Shown here one piece after another: positions 11,912 through 23,837 of a DNA stretch of 64,000 nucleotides. The notes below the pieces were generated by a model. It made no database searches. It was not told the origin of the DNA and saw only the letters and a list, made by a program, of their open reading frames with translations. The stretch lies in contig JAIOJX010000032.1 of the NCBI GenBank assembly GCA_022376925.1, forward strand, positions 176,191,479 through 176,255,478, in the 5' to 3' direction. Made by a program: the position numbers and the translations under genes. The stretch is from Tragulus kanchil (taxonomy: Eukaryota > Chordata > Mammalia > Artiodactyla > Tragulidae). Each line of letters begins with the position of its first letter. The stretch's first letter is position 1.

Positions 11912-13807
11912 CGGTCTCACTTTCATTACATTATTTTAAATAATCTTACATAATCCTTAAAGGATCCTTGGGAGATAGTTATCATTAGTTTACCCTTATA
12001 ACTGAGGAAACTAGGTTATAGGGAAGTTAAGTAAATAAACCCATACATGGATTTTAACTACTAAAACTTTGACCACTTTCCAAATTTTCTGTTAGCATTT
12101 AAAATCATTTTATATTGCTTACCATCAAATACAATGGATGTTTCATTGATACGTGCAGTGCTTATCCTGGGATTGTTTCTGGTTCCCTTAGGAATACCCA
12201 CATACCAGCTTGGGTGTTAGATATGAATGAGATGGTAGCACTCATGCATTATATTGGTAAGCATTTGAACCAAAATGATTAGGATCCCTATCAAAGACTG
12301 TAGTTGGAATTTGCCTGGTACAACTCACCAACTATACCACATCCAAAGACTTAGTTTAAAAAAAAAATTAATTGGAGGCTACCAGCAGGCAGGATATCTG
12401 GTTGCAGAAGGGATTCTGATTGAAGAATTAAGTTTCAAGGCCGGGATCTTCTTTGCCTTGCTCACATTGGGCTCCATGCTGGAACTTTAGAGAAAGCCAA
12501 TAGACTGGATGCTCAGTGGTTAATTGTGTGGTCTTTCTATCCAAGCACCAGATTTGTTTTAATGATTCTCTTAAGAGTGATTCATCTAGCATCCCCGCCC
12601 GTGTCCCCTTTGTGACTGGGTACAGATGTGCATCTAGAACACATTTAGTTCTACATTTTCAAAGAGTGGTCGCCCACCCCGTGCATATGATTAATTCTAC
12701 ATGCATTTCGGGGAAAGGATCTGCCATAAATGGAAGATTAGAGAGAATGAAAGTGTGTTTTCTGTAATGAGGGATAGAAGTAGCCAACATATCTGTGTTT
12801 TCTTCTGTAGTTAATGGTCCATTAGTTTTTCACTTAGAGTGGCATTTCTCAGCATGAAGTAATAGGCATGACCTGGAAAGATTGGTCTTTGGTTTTGTTT
12901 GGCAAAATGCTGAAATAAACAAAGAATTTTTTACAGTATGACATCTCAGAAATTTTAGTATGTTAATTTCTTGATTGATTGAGTCTTGAGTTCCAGGGTT
13001 TCTCCCTTGTTCACGGTCTCACTTTCATTACATTATTTTAAATAATCTTACATAATCCTTAAAGGATCCTTGGGAGATAGTTATCATTAGTTTACCCTTA
13101 TAACTGAGGAAACTAGGTTATAGGGAAGTTAAGTAAATAAACCCATACATGGATTTTAACTACTAAAACTTTGACCACTTTCCAAATTTTCTGTTAGCAT
13201 TTAAAATCATTTTATATTGCTTACCATCAAATACAATGGATGTTTCATTGATACGTGCAGTGCTTATCCTGGGATTGTTTCTGGTTCCCTTAGGAATACC
13301 CACATACCAGCTTGGGTGTTAGATATGAATGAGATGGTAGCACTCATGCATTATATTGGTAAGCATTTGAACCAAAATGATTAGGATCCCTATCAAAGAC
13401 TGTAGTTGGAATTTGCCTGGTACAACTCACCAACTATACCACATCCAAAGACTTAGTTTAAAAAAAAAATTAATTGGAGGCTACCAGCAGGCAGGATATC
13501 TGGTTGCAGAAGGGATTCTGATTGAAGAATTAAGTTTCAAGGCCGGGATCTTCTTTGCCTTGCTCACATTGGGCTCCATGCTGGAACTTTAGAGAAAGCC
13601 AATAGACTGGATGCTCAGTGGTTAATTGTGTGGTCTTTCTATCCAAGCACCAGATTTGTTTTAATGATTCTCTTAAGAGTGATTCATCTAGCATCCCCGC
13701 CCGTGTCCCCTTTGTGACTGGGTACAGATGTGCATCTAGAACACATTTAGTTCTACATTTTCAAAGAGTGGTCGCCCACCCCGTGCATATGATTAATTCT
13801 ACATGCA
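11611..13807. repeat. Direct duplication 6 (unit 1102 bp)
   Basis: Copy 1 is 11611-12705 and copy 2 is 12713-13807. The 7-base spacer and following bases (tttcggggaaagg) look like a corrupted form of the true left flank (tttctgaaagg). Confidence 0.95.
11925..12045 (+). mobile_element. MIR SINE fragment (written again at 13027-13147)
   Basis: Typical MIR 3' half: taatccttaaaggatccttg, gagatagttatcattag, taactgaggaaactaggtta and gggaagttaagtaa. The second copy is part of duplication 6. Confidence 0.65.
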
Positions 13808-15623
13808 GCTAATTATACCCACAATTGGCTAATTGTCAGTGCAATTAGCCAATTGCAGGCCCAATTGGCCACTTGTCCCATAATTTGAAGGTGCAAGTGG
13901 ACAATTGAAGGACCGATTAGATGCACGCAGAGTATTACATATTCAAAGAGGAGGCGAGGGGAGGGACAGTCTTTGAAAACGTGGTCCTAAGTGCAAAGTA
14001 AAAAATCCATGTGTACAGGTCTTTGGGATAGAAAGTTATAGTTCATTTGACACCTTCTCAACCTTGGCATTTTGGCTGTTTTTAATTTTTTTCCCCAAAA
14101 CAGAGCAAACGGTATTGAACTGCAGTGGAACTTCTAAATGAATTGAAATGTTTTGAATTTAGGTTAGGATGACCATACTCCAAACCATCCTACATCTATT
14201 TATTTGCATGCAATTTTTAAAGTCAACACAGTTTTTCTAAAAAAAATCATAAAGATTTTCAGGATGGACACAGCAGCATCATAGTTTCCACTGGTAAGAA
14301 CTCACTTCTTCATCTCAACCCTATCCATTTTTCAGGTAAAGGAACTATGCCTCTGAGAACAGCAAATATTACCAAGCTTTTGGCCAGAATGTTTCCACTT
14401 TTCTTATTGCTTCCTGTTCTTCTTAATTTTTTTCATTAAAATTTCTCCCGTGCTATCAAGGTCTTTTTTTGTTTCTCAGTAGCTGTGTTATCTAGGACAT
14501 CTAGGAAAAACAGCTACCTTCACTGTTCCCTTGATATGATGGTCTTCAAGGATTTGAAAAAAATATCTGGGTTGGCAGAAGGGATTCTGATTGAAGAATT
14601 AAGTTTCAAGGCCGGGATCTTCTTTGCCTTGCTCACATTGGGCTCCATGCTGGAACTTTAGAGAAAGCCAATAGACTGGATGCTCAGTGGTTAATTGTGT
14701 GGTCTTTCTATCCAAGCACCAGATTTGTTTTAATGATTCTCTTAAGAGTGATTCATCTAGCATCCCCGCCCGTGTCCCCTTTGTGACTGGGTACAGATGT
14801 GCATCTAGAACACATTTAGTTCTACATTTTCAAAGAGTGGTCGCCCACCCCGTGCATATGATTAATTCTACATGCAGCTAATTATACCCACAATTGGCTA
14901 ATTGTCAGTGCAATTAGCCAATTGCAGGCCCAATTGGCCACTTGTCCCATAATTTGAAGGTGCAAGTGGACAATTGAAGGACCGATTAGATGCACGCAGA
15001 GTATTACATATTCAAAGAGGAGGCGAGGGGAGGGACAGTCTTTGAAAACGTGGTCCTAAGTGCAAAGTAAAAAATCCATGTGTACAGGTCTTTGGGATAG
15101 AAAGTTATAGTTCATTTGACACCTTCTCAACCTTGGCATTTTGGCTGTTTTTAATTTTTTTCCCCAAAACAGAGCAAACGGTATTGAACTGCAGTGGAAC
15201 TTCTAAATGAATTGAAATGTTTTGAATTTAGGTTAGGATGACCATACTCCAAACCATCCTACATCTATTTATTTGCATGCAATTTTTAAAGTCAACACAG
15301 TTTTTCTAAAAAAAATCATAAAGATTTTCAGGATGGACACAGCAGCATCATAGTTTCCACTGGTAAGAACTCACTTCTTCATCTCAACCCTATCCATTTT
15401 TCAGGTAAAGGAACTATGCCTCTGAGAACAGCAAATATTACCAAGCTTTTGGCCAGAATGTTTCCACTTTTCTTATTGCTTCCTGTTCTTCTTAATTTTT
15501 TTCATTAAAATTTCTCCCGTGCTATCAAGGTCTTTTTTTGTTTCTCAGTAGCTGTGTTATCTAGGACATCTAGGAAAAACAGCTACCTTCACTGTTCCCT
15601 TGATATGATGGTCTTCAAGGATT
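13504..15623. repeat. Direct duplication 7 (unit 1069 bp)
   Basis: Copy 1 is 13504-14554 and copy 2 is 14573-15623. The spacer 14555-14572 ends atatctgggttggcagaagg, an indel-bearing version of the true flank atatctggttgcagaagg near 13497. The part 13504-13807 also exists at 12402-12705, so it is written three times. Confidence 0.95.
13822..13907. repeat. Paired inverted repeats (two adjacent hairpins; written again at 14891-14976)
   Basis: Perfect 14-bp arms caattggctaattg (13822-13835) and caattagccaattg (13842-13855) have a 6-base loop. Next comes a second pair, caattggccacttg (13862-13875) and caagtggacaattg (13894-13907), matching at 13 of 14 positions with an 18-base loop. The element is rich in CAATTGGC and TAATTAG. 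No transposon ends recognised; function unknown. Confidence 0.85.
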
Positions 15624-17513
15624 ATGACTTGTTAGAAATGATCTGTTCAAGTACAACTACCTAATCTGTAGCCTCCATACCTGTAAATACTCACCCTTCT
15701 GTGCAGGCTTCCTCCTCAGGTGTCTCACCACAGGAAGCCCAGATCCAAAAGTAAGAGCCTAAAATTGCAGGAAATTGTGTGGACACTGGCTCATTGAAGG
15801 CACTCCATAAAGAGTAATTGAAGCTGAGTGTCACTTACAGGGAGTTTTAGGGTAGAGAAAGAGGTCTGGAATCATCTTATGTAGTGTGGATTTAGTTGCT
15901 TGGGGAAGCATTGCAGTTAAAATGAAACAAGGCTGTTAATGCTATCCTTATAGCTGCAGTTTATACTTTTAGGGGCTTCCACATTCTAAAAATTGGCCAG
16001 AGACTCAGAAATAAATCCAAATGACTGACATATGAGAAGGTACCTGCTACAAAGCAAATGCATGAAAACCCTGTAGAAAATGCCACTCAAGTTTGTCAAA
16101 TCCAGAGCTTTCGAATATGAATCGCAAGAGATTTTCTGAGAGTCAAAGACTGGTGAGACCTTAGTATACTGTCTGCATACTTAAGATAAAAAAAAAGATC
16201 AGAAAAAAAAAAAATCCTGGTCAGTTCACATTTTAACCCAGGACAGTTCAAATGTAACTGACCAAGGACACTATTTTTTCATAATTAGCTAATACTGTGC
16301 TACTGAATTGAGAAGAGTCCCTGGATAAGGAAATGGCAACCCACTCCAGCATCCATGCCTGGAGAATCCCTGGGCCCACAGATAGCCTGTCAACTCCAAA
16401 CCATCCTACATCTATTTATTTGCATGCAATTTTTAAAGTCAACACAGTTTTTCTAAAAAATCATAAAGATTTTCAGGATGGACACAGCAGCATCATAGTT
16501 TCCACTGGTAAGAACTCACTTCTTCATCTCAACCCTATCCATTTTCAGGTAAAGGAACTATGCCTCTGAGAACAGCAAATATTACCAAGCTTTTGGCCAG
16601 AATGTTTCCACTTTTCTTATTGCTTCCTGTTCTTCTTAATTTTTTTCATTAAAATTTCTCCCGTGCTATCAAGGTCTTTTTTTGTTTCTCAGTAGCTGTG
16701 TTATCTAGGACATCTAGGAAAAACAGCTACCTTCACTGTTCCCTTGATATGATGGTCTTCAAGGATTATGACTTGTTAGAAATGATCTGTTCAAGTACAA
16801 CTACCTAATCTGTAGCCTCCATACCTGTAAATACTCACCCTTCTGTGCAGGCTTCCTCCTCAGGTGTCTCACCACAGGAAGCCCAGATCCAAAAGTAAGA
16901 GCCTAAAATTGCAGGAAATTGTGTGGACACTGGCTCATTGAAGGCACTCCATAAAGAGTAATTGAAGCTGAGTGTCACTTACAGGGAGTTTTAGGGTAGA
17001 GAAAGAGGTCTGGAATCATCTTATGTAGTGTGGATTTAGTTGCTTGGGGAAGCATTGCAGTTAAAATGAAACAAGGCTGTTAATGCTATCCTTATAGCTG
17101 CAGTTTATACTTTTAGGGGCTTCCACATTCTAAAAATTGGCCAGAGACTCAGAAATAAATCCAAATGACTGACATATGAGAAGGTACCTGCTACAAAGCA
17201 AATGCATGAAAACCCTGTAGAAAATGCCACTCAAGTTTGTCAAATCCAGAGCTTTCGAATATGAATCGCAAGAGATTTTCTGAGAGTCAAAGACTGGTGA
17301 GACCTTAGTATACTGTCTGCATACTTAAGATAAAAAAAAAGATCAGAAAAAAAAAAAATCCTGGTCAGTTCACATTTTAACCCAGGACAGTTCAAATGTA
17401 ACTGACCAAGGACACTATTTTTTCATAATTAGCTAATACTGTGCTACTGAATTGAGAAGAGTCCCTGGATAAGGAAATGGCAACCCACTCCAGCATCCAT
17501 GCCTGGAGAATCC
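15246..17513. repeat. Direct duplication 8 (offset 1144-1147 bp)
   Basis: Copy 1 is 15246-16369 and copy 2 is 16393-17513. Spacer 16370-16392 reads tgggcccacagatagcctgt and resembles neither flank well. Copy 2 has shorter A and T runs at its start (two A fewer, one T fewer). Copy 1 ends inside a Bov-A unit. The part 15246-15623 also occurs at 14187-14554. Confidence 0.93.
16316..16369 (+). mobile_element. Bov-A SINE fragment, cut at duplication junction
   Basis: ggataaggaaatggcaaccc and cctggagaatccc are the start of the element seen complete at 17461-17585. It stops at the junction of duplication 8. Confidence 0.8.
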
Positions 17514-17585
17514 CCTGGACAGAGGGCCCTGGCGGGCTACAGTCCATAGCATCAAAAACAGTCAGACACAACTGGAGGGACTTAG
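17461..17585 (+). mobile_element. Bov-A SINE unit
   Basis: gtccctggataaggaaatgg, atgcctggagaatcccctgg, ggcgggctacagtccatagc and cagtcagacacaactggagg follow the BovB-derived Bov-A unit in order. No full tRNA-like head precedes it. Confidence 0.8.
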
Positions 17586-20350
17586 CATGCATGCATGTAT
17601 GGTACCAAATTAGTTAAATGAGACACAGTTTTGAAAATGCAGCTCAAGACTATCATTCAGAGTTAAATCGGTTAAGACAATACACACCTTTAGCAAATGT
17701 GATTATCTGGTTTTCAGTTCACATAAAAAAAATTAGAAATATTGCTTTTGGGACTCAAGACTGGAACCAAATAAAGAACACTGAAGTAAAAAAAAAAAAA
17801 AAAATGAGTTTGGAATCTGCCTTAAAACTGTTCACTGGAGGTAAATCCTTCCCCTCTGGGCCTCTGGTTCCTTGTCTGTACAATGTAAGCACTGTATTTA
17901 ATGTATGCCGAGGTTCCTCTGGCTCTGGGATACTGTGTTACTCAGTGATTCAGCCAAATGGTTTCTTTCTCCTCTCCACTTAGTCTTCCGGACCTGATAC
18001 CCTAATAGTTGGAAGACAGAGATTCTAATTCCAGATTTTTTGTATATCACTGTATCATGTGGAGTGACTTTCAATTGTTAAAAGCCTCAGTTTCCCTAGA
18101 AGGAAAGCAAGAATAGTCATATACCCAAAAGAAGACTCCAAGGGCTAATGAATGTAAAAGCCGCCTGAAAAGTATGAATTCCTCCCGATGACTGCTGCTT
18201 TATCACACAGTGTTCTTGCAGTTGACATTACTATCGCTAGTTGTTGTATTAACTACTATAACCCACATTCAATTATTATGCATATTAATTGTCTATAACT
18301 ACTACTCATACACTCATCACGATAATGAACTGATGCCAGGCCTGATGTATTTCAGCACCAGATTTTGTTCTGCTAAACCTGGGGTTTTGCTTGGAGGGGA
18401 GCATAGCAGTGCTGGCCTTCGGGCCGTGCCAGGAAAATGTGTGGGCCAGATGGCAATCCAAGTTGGTCTGATAGAACATTTCTATTTCTGTGGAGTCTCA
18501 AAAATGAACTGACAGGCACGAAGCAAAGTGGTGACTCATAGTCTTTGGGTCCCTGACTTAGAGCTTCTGAGCTGAAATCGTTTATTGTCCTGAGGAACCT
18601 ATTTAGGGAGTCATACACTGGAATTTTCCAGCCCCTCACCACCATTGTCATCTTTGTCATCATGGCCCTTCTTCCCCAGGGACCTACTGTGTGATAGGTC
18701 CCTGTGATAGCCTTCTGTGGTTTATTAAAACAAGCTGCCTTCTTCTCTGTAACTACTCCATAATTTATGTATCCACATCACCATCCTTCAGATTCAGATT
18801 CTGTGGGAGAAGGAGATTGTCACTTGCCTGTGATCATGGAGACAGATGCAGAAGGTGATGTTAAGTCTGAATCTAGGACATTTACATATTTTCTTATATG
18901 TAATCATTTCTTTCCAAGTGCAAGCATCCGACAATTTATAATTCTTCTTAGGGCAGCCACTCTTGTATGTGTGTGCATGTGTGTGTGTGCCTATGCATGC
19001 ACGTATCTGTATATTTTAATTCTACTCCCCAGAGGGGGTACAGTATTGACCTGGCATAGAACACTCATTGGAAAATGCTTCCTGGATTGAATTTCCAACA
19101 AGTACAAAAGTTGGTCCACAGCCATGCTTTTTCCCTTTGTAAATGGATCAACTATGAATGCTCATCCCAAAATCTCAGTATATAGATATAGATATGGGGG
19201 CTTTAGCAGACTAGCCTCAAATATAGGTCTTGAGACTCCTGGGTCAAAGTTCCAGATGCAAAATTGCAACACCTTTAGGAATGGGAAAATACACTTGTTC
19301 TTCGTCACTGTTTCTCCTTAATCTTCTGTTGCTGATGAATAAACAATGATTTAATGAAAGGAAGGCATAATGACCTATTATAAAAGCCTTTGTCATCATC
19401 CTCAAGAACAAGTGAGGGATAGTAGAGTGTTGAGTTTCCCAAGCTGTATTTGCATATGAGATTGAACTACAGTGAGGATGACCCCCATAACTGGACCCAC
19501 ATGGACTTGGGGATATTGTAGGGGCTTAAGTCTGCAGTGCCCACCTCAGTCCCCAGCTTCAGAAAAGATGACTCGAGGCCATCAGAGCACATCCTGAGAT
19601 GGACAGTCAGCATAGTCATTTGGGTAGAGAGAGAGACAATTATGATTTGGGATCACATTATTAAAAGAGATAGGCTTTTTTAGACATGCACTGGGTTTCT
19701 TCCCTAAATGAACATTCTGTTAAAAATATTATCAAATTAATAACATAACAAGTTTCAAGGGGAGGTTTATTAGAGTCAAACATTTTAAAAGCTGTCATTT
19801 AAACAGAAAGAGTTGTTAAATTGAGAAGATAATTAGGTACCTGAAACTAATCAAAAATATTTTTTAAAATAAAATCTATATTTCATGCAGCAAATATAGT
19901 TCAGTCTCTCCTGTTTCCCTGTAATATATGAGAAACTGACAATTTTGCAAATGAATCTGAAAACTGCCGTTGACCATTAAAATCCTGTTCTGGCCTTAGG
20001 ATTCTACATATGTGTGTCCCAAATTAAAATTCAAGATATAATATCTATGAAGTCTATAGGCATCCGTTCTAATGTATATATATGATGACACTAAAGAGAG
20101 TAAAGTGATGGAAAAAAAGTATCTACAAGATCCCACCTAAATACATAATTTATAATTGTGTGTGTGTATATAATTTAAAAGTAAGCTATGATGGTTTAAC
20201 AAAGAAGTAATGAAATTCAATTGCAGGTATACTATGGCCTAGAGCTTTGTCCCTAGGCTTTATCACATTTCTCAACACAGTCATTCTTTGACAAAGGCAC
20301 ACTGGAAAAATAAGAAAAGTCCCTTTCTGGGATCCACTAAGCATAGTGGA
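17586..20350. other. Unique DNA, no recognised gene
   Basis: Mostly AT-rich single-copy sequence. A 121-codon open frame at 17618-17983 runs through a 17-base A tract and has no family resemblance. A TG-rich microsatellite is at about 18966-18990. Only a MIR-like fragment at 18005-18120 is recognisable. Confidence 0.5.
18005..18120 (+). mobile_element. MIR-like SINE fragment
   Basis: agacagagattctaattcca followed by a gtgactttcaattg segment and aaagcctcagtttccctaga matches MIR core order. Diverged. Confidence 0.5.
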
Positions 20351-22540
20351 CCTGCCATAAATAAGAAAGTGGGCAAATGCAAGAGGCTCAGCAGATTTCT
20401 ACACACCTCATAGGTCAGGGTTCCATGTATCACTGAGAAGACTAGATTGGCCTCTCTTGACGAGATCCAGTATAACCAGTATGCTGCAATTAGAAGGTAA
20501 AGCCAGTGGCAACTTGGTCAGAGTGTGTGTAGTCTACTGTCAGAAGGACTGCTGATATTCTTACCAGCTGTAATAAAAAAGCATTTCTTTGAATGTTTTT
20601 TTTTCTACCTAATTGTCAAAACTGAATAATATTATCAGCTTTTTTATCCTTTGAGTATTTTTCTAATAAGAAAGCATGGAGATGCATTGCAAATAAAAGC
20701 ACAAGATTTGAGGATGCAAAGCAATCATGCAAAATGACTTTCATATCAGTTTGATAAGCAGCTGAAATTTAATAACTACATCTCTCCTATGGTGTTGGAT
20801 GAAAGTTTAATACTTTCTGCTTTGGCTTCTTTCTTCTGCAAGATGCTTATTCAGAACTGTAACTTCTCCTTTTATAGTTGGGGAAATGAGAGGCGCGGTA
20901 GATTAATCAAAGCCTTGGGAGGCTGGGCCCAGCTCCAGCCCAGGGCAGTGCGTGGGGACTTAGAATCTAAACTAAACCAGACCCAGGGCTGGCCATGACA
21001 ACTGGAGATTCCTAAACCTCTCTAAGTATAAGTGATATGTGGAAAGCACACACCATGTTAAAAGCTATGATATAAAATGAATTCTCCAAAAATCTCTTTA
21101 TGGCTTTGTCAAGGACAAATTAGTCAACCAGAAAAAAAAAAAAAAAATGTAAAGAAAACCACTCATAGTTGAACAAAGACCCCAGGTTTCAAAAACAAAT
21201 AATCAAATAAAATTCAAGAATATGATGACCTTGTTAACACACAGAATATGTCTTCTGCCTATAACATGCATTTAGTAAAGAATGAATGAATGAATTCTAT
21301 AAATAATGAAGGAATGAAGACTAAAAAATAAATGCATGAATGCATAGTCAAGAGTGAATGAACAGGGGTGTTCCCTGGTGCTCCAGTGGGTAAGGACACC
21401 GCCTTGCAGTGCAAGGGGCGCCGGCTGGATCCCTGGCAACTTGGGGGACAGATCCTGCCATAAATAAGAAAGTGGGCAAATGCAAGAGGCTCAGCAGATT
21501 TCTACACACCTCATAGGTCAGGGTTCCATGTATCACTGAGAAGACTAGATTGGCCTCTCTTGACGAGATCCAGTATAACCAGTATGCTGCAATTAGAAGG
21601 TAAAGCCAGTGGCAACTTGGTCAGAGTGTGTGTAGTCTACTGTCAGAAGGACTGCTGATATTCTTACCAGCTGTAATAAAAAAGCTTTTCTTTGATTGTT
21701 TTTTTTTCTACCTAATTGTCAAAACTGAATAATATTATCAGCTTTTTTATCCTTTGAGTATTTTTCTAATAAGAAAGCATGGAGATGCATTGCAAATAAA
21801 AGCACAAGATTTGAGGATGCAAAGCAATCATGCAAAATGACTTTCATATCAGTTTGATAAGCAGCTGAAATTTAATAACTACATCTCTCCTATGGTGTTG
21901 GATGAAAGTTTAATACTTTCTGCTTTGGCTTCTTTCTTCTGCAAGATGCTTATTCAGAACTGTAACTTCTCCTTTTATAGTTGGGGAAATGAGAGGCGCG
22001 GTAGATTAATCAAAGCCTTGGGAGGCTGGGCCCAGCTCCAGCCCAGGGCAGTGCGTGGGGACTTAGAATCTAAACTAAACCAGACCCAGGGCTGGCCATG
22101 ACAACTGGAGATTCCTAAACCTCTCTAAGTATAAGTGATATGTGGAAAGCACACACCATGTTAAAAGCTATGATATAAAATGAATTCTCCAAAAATCTCT
22201 TTATGGCTTTGTCAAGGACAAATTAGTCAACCAGAAAAAAAAAAAAAAAATGTAAAGAAAACCACTCATAGTTGAACAAAGACCCCAGGTTTCAAAAACA
22301 AATAATCAAATAAAATTCAAGAATATGATGACCTTGTTAACACACAGAATATGTCTTCTGCCTATAACATGCATTTAGTAAAGAATGAATGAATGAATTC
22401 TATAAATAATGAAGGAATGAAGACTAAAAAATAAATGCATGAATGCATAGTCAAGAGTGAATGAACAGGGGTGTTCCCTGGTGCTCCAGTGGGTAAGGAC
22501 ACCGCCTTGCAGTGCAAGGGGCGCCGGCTGGATCCCTGGC
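20351..22540. repeat. Direct duplication 9 (unit 1103 bp)
   Basis: Copy 1 is 20351-21437 and copy 2 is 21454-22540. Copy 1 ends in the head of a CHR-like SINE right after ggatccctggc, and the 16-base spacer aacttgggggacagat follows. Probable unmerged contig overlap with the break inside a SINE. Confidence 0.95.
21365..21437 (+). mobile_element. CHR-like SINE head, cut at duplication junction
   Basis: tRNA-like head only (ctccagtgggtaaggacacc, gcaaggggcgccggctgg), identical to the start of the complete element at 22468-22790. The truncation is due to the junction. Confidence 0.85.
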
Positions 22541-22804
22541 TTGGGAAGATCCCACGTGCTGCGGAGCGGCTCGACTGATGTGTCCAATTACCGAGCCGGA
22601 GCTCTGGAGCGCATGGCCCAGAGCCGGTGCTCTGTGACAACAAAGGCCACCGGGATGGGAGGCCCACAGGAGCCAAAGAACAAAGATGTATGAAAATAGA
22701 TAAATGAAAGACCAATAGAAGTGGCCCACCCACCCCCTCCCTCCCCATCCCACCCCTAAAAATAAATAAATAAATAAATCTAAAAAAAAGAGAGTGAATG
22801 AACA
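22454..22804 (+). mobile_element. CHR-like tRNA(Glu)-derived SINE with 14-bp target-site duplication
   Basis: Body 22468-22790 lies between perfect agagtgaatgaaca repeats (22454-22467 and 22791-22804). Head, CHR-like middle (gatcccacgtgctgcggagc), distinct 3' domain (gatgtatgaaaatagat, gaccaatagaagtggcc) and a C-rich stretch precede an aaataaat tail ending in aaaaaaaag. Open frames on both strands here are SINE translations. Confidence 0.92.
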
Positions 22805-22961
22805 CATAATCAATTTGAAGATTTCAGCTAGCCTGACCTCCTCAACTTAGAACTGGGGAAATTGAGGTGTAAGAAAAGGAAATAATAGTCAAATTTAAGT
22901 ATCAGGTAAATCAGTATGAGTTGAATCCTGTTGGACCTCTGTCTCCTTGGGCCTTGCAAAA

Positions 22962-23373
22962 GTCTCCAGATTTTTTATTATTATTATTACTATTTATTTA
23001 TCTGGTCACGCTGGGTCTTAGGGCATGTGCGGTCTTTAAGATTTATTTATTTATTTATTTTTGGGCAGGGGTCGGGTTGGGGAGGGAGGGGAGCAGGCGG
23101 GTCACTTCCACTGGTCTTTCATTTCTCTATTTTCATCCATCTTTGTTCTTTGGCTCCTGTGGGCCTCCCATCGCGGTGGCGTCTGTCGCTGCAGAGCACC
23201 GGCTCTGGGCGCATGCGCTCCAGAGCTCTGCCTCGGCAATTGGACACATCAGTCCAGCCACTCTGCGGCATGTGGGATCTTCCCAGGCCAGGGATCGAAC
23301 CAGCGCCCCTTGCACTGCAAGGCGGTGTCCTTACCCACTGGACCACCAGGGGAAGCCCAGGCCTCCAGATTTT
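22962..23373 (-). mobile_element. CHR-like SINE with extra 3' sequence inside the target-site duplication
   Basis: Reverse-strand element: head near 23280-23360, tail at 23038-23060. The flanking repeat g(t/c)ctccagatttt lies at 22962-22974 and 23361-23373 (one mismatch). It encloses the SINE plus about 60 extra bases (22975-23037) beyond the A-rich tail. The extra part resembles the 3' end of an older CHR-2 SINE (reverse complement includes taagacccagcgtgaccag). It may be a chimeric or read-through transcript, or a SINE nested in an older one. Confidence 0.7.
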
Positions 23374-23765
23374 AAGACGTCTCCCATCCCCCAGGCTGCC
23401 TGAGTAACCCTGGTAGGGAATGGGTCCAGGCACCCAGCGACAACAGCTGCTCCTTTCAAGGAGCCCCTTTGAAAAGCCAGAAGCCCTCAGAGGAGAAGGA
23501 GGAGCATTCTATCAGAAGCTTTCCAGTTAGGACTGGGAGGCCAGCTCAAAAGCAGAGATCTGTACTAATGGACCTTCCCAGCGCTGTATCTACACGTCAG
23601 CCCGGAGGGGTTGGGTTTCCCAGGGCTGGTGGTCTACCCCTTTTGTAGGGCGAGCCACAGTGGGTTTGACTGGCTTGCTCCTCTACCGCCCCCTACTGGG
23701 GAGTTTCCTGCTATGGTGTGAGGTGGTGACTTCTGAGCTGTTTTTCACAAAGGGGCAAACTGAAG

Positions 23766-23806
23766 TTGACAGGGGATTCTAGCTCAGGGCTAGAAACCAG
23801 AGACCT

Positions 23807-23837
<31 letters not shown>

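Noticed and set aside
7638..17513. A true segmental-duplication cluster or new gene family
   Set aside because: Copies are almost identical, junctions carry read-like errors, no gene is included, and the same pattern runs through the whole window.
17618..17983. 121-codon open frame
   Set aside because: It passes through a long A tract (poly-lysine), has no family resemblance and lies in ordinary AT-rich DNA.
22362..23433. Several 100-160 codon frames on both strands
   Set aside because: All lie across CHR-like SINEs, and the same peptides recur at every SINE copy in the window.
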